Shown: positions 63,208 to 64,000 of the stretch, piece by piece | Position numbering within the stretch: position 1 is the stretch's first letter | How the letters are laid out: each line of letters starts with the position of its first letter | NCBI RefSeq assembly: GCF_963678635.1 | Contig: NC_087062.1 | Coordinates: 58,730,129 to 58,794,128, forward strand | From: Symsagittifera roscoffensis | Taxonomy: Eukaryota; Xenacoelomorpha; Acoela; Convolutidae | Reading direction: 5' to 3' | Length of the DNA stretch: 64,000 nucleotides | Notes under the pieces: generated by a model | The model's input: the letters and a program-made list of their open reading frames with translations, nothing else | What the model was told of the DNA's origin: nothing | The model's database searches: none | Translations under genes and position numbers: made by a program

Positions 63208-63390
63208 CCGTCTCTCAAGTTTCCTTCCGAGACAGCATCCACTGAAGGACTACTCAATCCCTCTACTTCTCTCTTCCTCTTGCGAGTCTTCACATCTCTG
63301 CTTGAGGGTGTTGTGGTCATCATCACTGATTCCACCTCTCTGTCTACCTCCAACCCTTCCAACTCTTGCCTCCCCCTGCTCGAGCCTTAA
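63208..63390 (-). other. Linking frame between the two right-end coding blocks
   Basis: Between the 216-codon frame (stop at 63344) and the ATG at 63202, the reading continues with the same character only in another frame. It passes from a TAA near 63392 through V-D-R-E-V-E-S-V, P-S-S-R-D-V-K-T-R-K-R-K-R-E (a nuclear-localisation-like basic run) and V-S-E-G-N-L-R-D-G. The two flanking frames are in the same register, so a -1 and a compensating +1 shift would join all three. The -1 window contains GGGGGAGG. Confidence 0.5.
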
Positions 63391-63994
63391 GGATATTAGT
63401 ACCTTTAATCATATTACTAGTCCCAACCTTATCCCCTTTTATTTCATCAACTATTTTATCTACAGTTTTTTGTCTCAGAGTAGAGCTGTCTTCACATTTT
63501 TCTTCTCTAGTCTTTGATCGTGAATTCCTCAGCTCTATCAGCTTGTTCAGCAGCTCATTTCTCGCCTTCTCATCCAGGCCCGTCCCCATCAGAAGCGGTT
63601 CTCCAAACTTCACGACTGTGTCCCACGGTTCATCCTTGAATTTGTCCAGCGTCGTCTCGCTGCCCACTTCTTGATTGAATTCTTTCAAGAACTTTTGCCA
63701 AGCGTCGTCCTCCAGAGTCCCCAGGAACATGTCCTTATTTCCTTCGAATGTATCCTTTTCCCTTTCCTCCGAACTCAAGTGTATCATCCCCATATTGGAG
63801 GTCTCGCTCGCCAATGGCAATTCCAGATTCTTCCGGGGAGACGGGGTCAGAGGTGGAGTGGCAGTATCTGCCCAATTCTCCTCACTCAAGTCTTTCAACA
63901 GCTCTTGAGTGGTGAGCTCCTCACCTGATGGTCTTGGTTCAGGCGTATTCCCCACTTCCATGTCCTCGCCGGCATCGCTGAGAGTTTCATCCAT
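63344..63994 (-). CDS. 216-codon acidic protein or N-terminal part of the 1009-codon one
   Basis: ATG at 63994, six bases from the window edge, so the real start may lie outside. The N-terminus is acidic and Pro/Ser-rich (D-A-G-E-D-M-E-V, T-P-P-L-T-P-S-P), then helical and charged (W-Q-K-F-L-K-E-F-N-Q-E-V, D-P-W-like D-E-P-W-D-T-V), and ends G-G-G-K-S-W-K-G-W-R. The codon register is identical to that of the 1009-codon frame (starts 792 bases apart). No family recognised. Composition matches the downstream block, so both probably belong to one gene or operon-like unit. Confidence 0.65.
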   Translation of the reverse strand: MDETLSDAGEDMEVGNTPEPRPSGEELTTQELLKDLSEENWADTATPPLTPSPRKNLELPLASETSNMGMIHLSSEEREKDTFEGNKDMFLGTLEDDAWQKFLKEFNQEVGSETTLDKFKDEPWDTVVKFGEPLLMGTGLDEKARNELLNKLIELRNSRSKTREEKCEDSSTLRQKTVDKIVDEIKGDKVGTSNMIKGTNILKARAGGGKSWKGWR

Positions 63995-64000
63995 ACTCTC

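Noticed and set aside
60342..63928. Many 60-145 codon frames on the plus strand opposite the right-end block
   Set aside because: Shadows of the long minus-strand frame in a G+C-richer region; they lack independent signals.
1..64000. CRISPR array, prophage, bacterial operon or rRNA
   Set aside because: Spliced genes, poly(A) signal, SINEs and LTR elements show a eukaryotic genome; no direct-repeat/spacer array or rRNA-like segment seen.

Overview
This is a fragment of an AT-rich animal (invertebrate metazoan) nuclear genome. It has spliced genes with GT-AG introns, large introns full of transposon debris, and a metazoan-type exocyst subunit. I cannot name the species. By reading exons, splice sites and codon phase I recognise two host genes, both on the minus strand. 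(1) Left end (about 0.85-17.3 kb): part of a rhodopsin-like G-protein-coupled receptor gene. Four exons carry the N-terminus/TM1, TM2, TM3 and TM5; TM6-TM7 would lie off the left edge and a TM4 exon was not found. (2) Centre (36.5-58.1 kb): what looks like the complete coding region of exocyst component Exo70 (EXOC7), 17 coding exons and about 695 residues, with consistent phase at every junction except one where two acceptors compete.

Layout: 0.8-5 kb GPCR exons around a 1.35-kb long-terminal-inverted-repeat element; 5.1-6.2 kb a 535-bp tandem duplication; 8.3-15.5 kb a dead Ty3/gypsy LTR retrotransposon with a perfect 5-bp target-site duplication inside a GPCR intron, whose 5' end was later duplicated in tandem; 15.8-17.3 kb two more GPCR exons; 19.2-22.2 kb a decayed FLYWCH/Mutator-like (MULE) transposon with its own inverted repeats; 22.3-22.6 kb a hAT-type MITE; 24.4-29.3 kb a very decayed gag-bearing retroelement; 29.3-34.6 kb diverged repeats without a recognisable gene; 34.6-58.1 kb Exo70 with introns holding at least seven copies of one dispersed repeat, three tRNA-derived SINEs, a 12-unit 136-bp minisatellite, a TA-flanked MITE, and two non-LTR reverse transcriptase elements (53.2-57.3 kb); 58.6-58.85 kb another retroelement remnant.

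The right end (60.2-64.0 kb) is unlike the rest. It is clearly richer in G+C and carries a long, undecayed minus-strand coding region (a 1009-residue frame preceded by a 216-residue frame in the same register, linked through a second frame) that I cannot assign to any family. This is the strongest candidate for something undescribed. The host genes do not form a functional system together; most of the remaining sequence is mobile-element history. Introns and repeats were aligned by eye, so percentages and unit boundaries are approximate.
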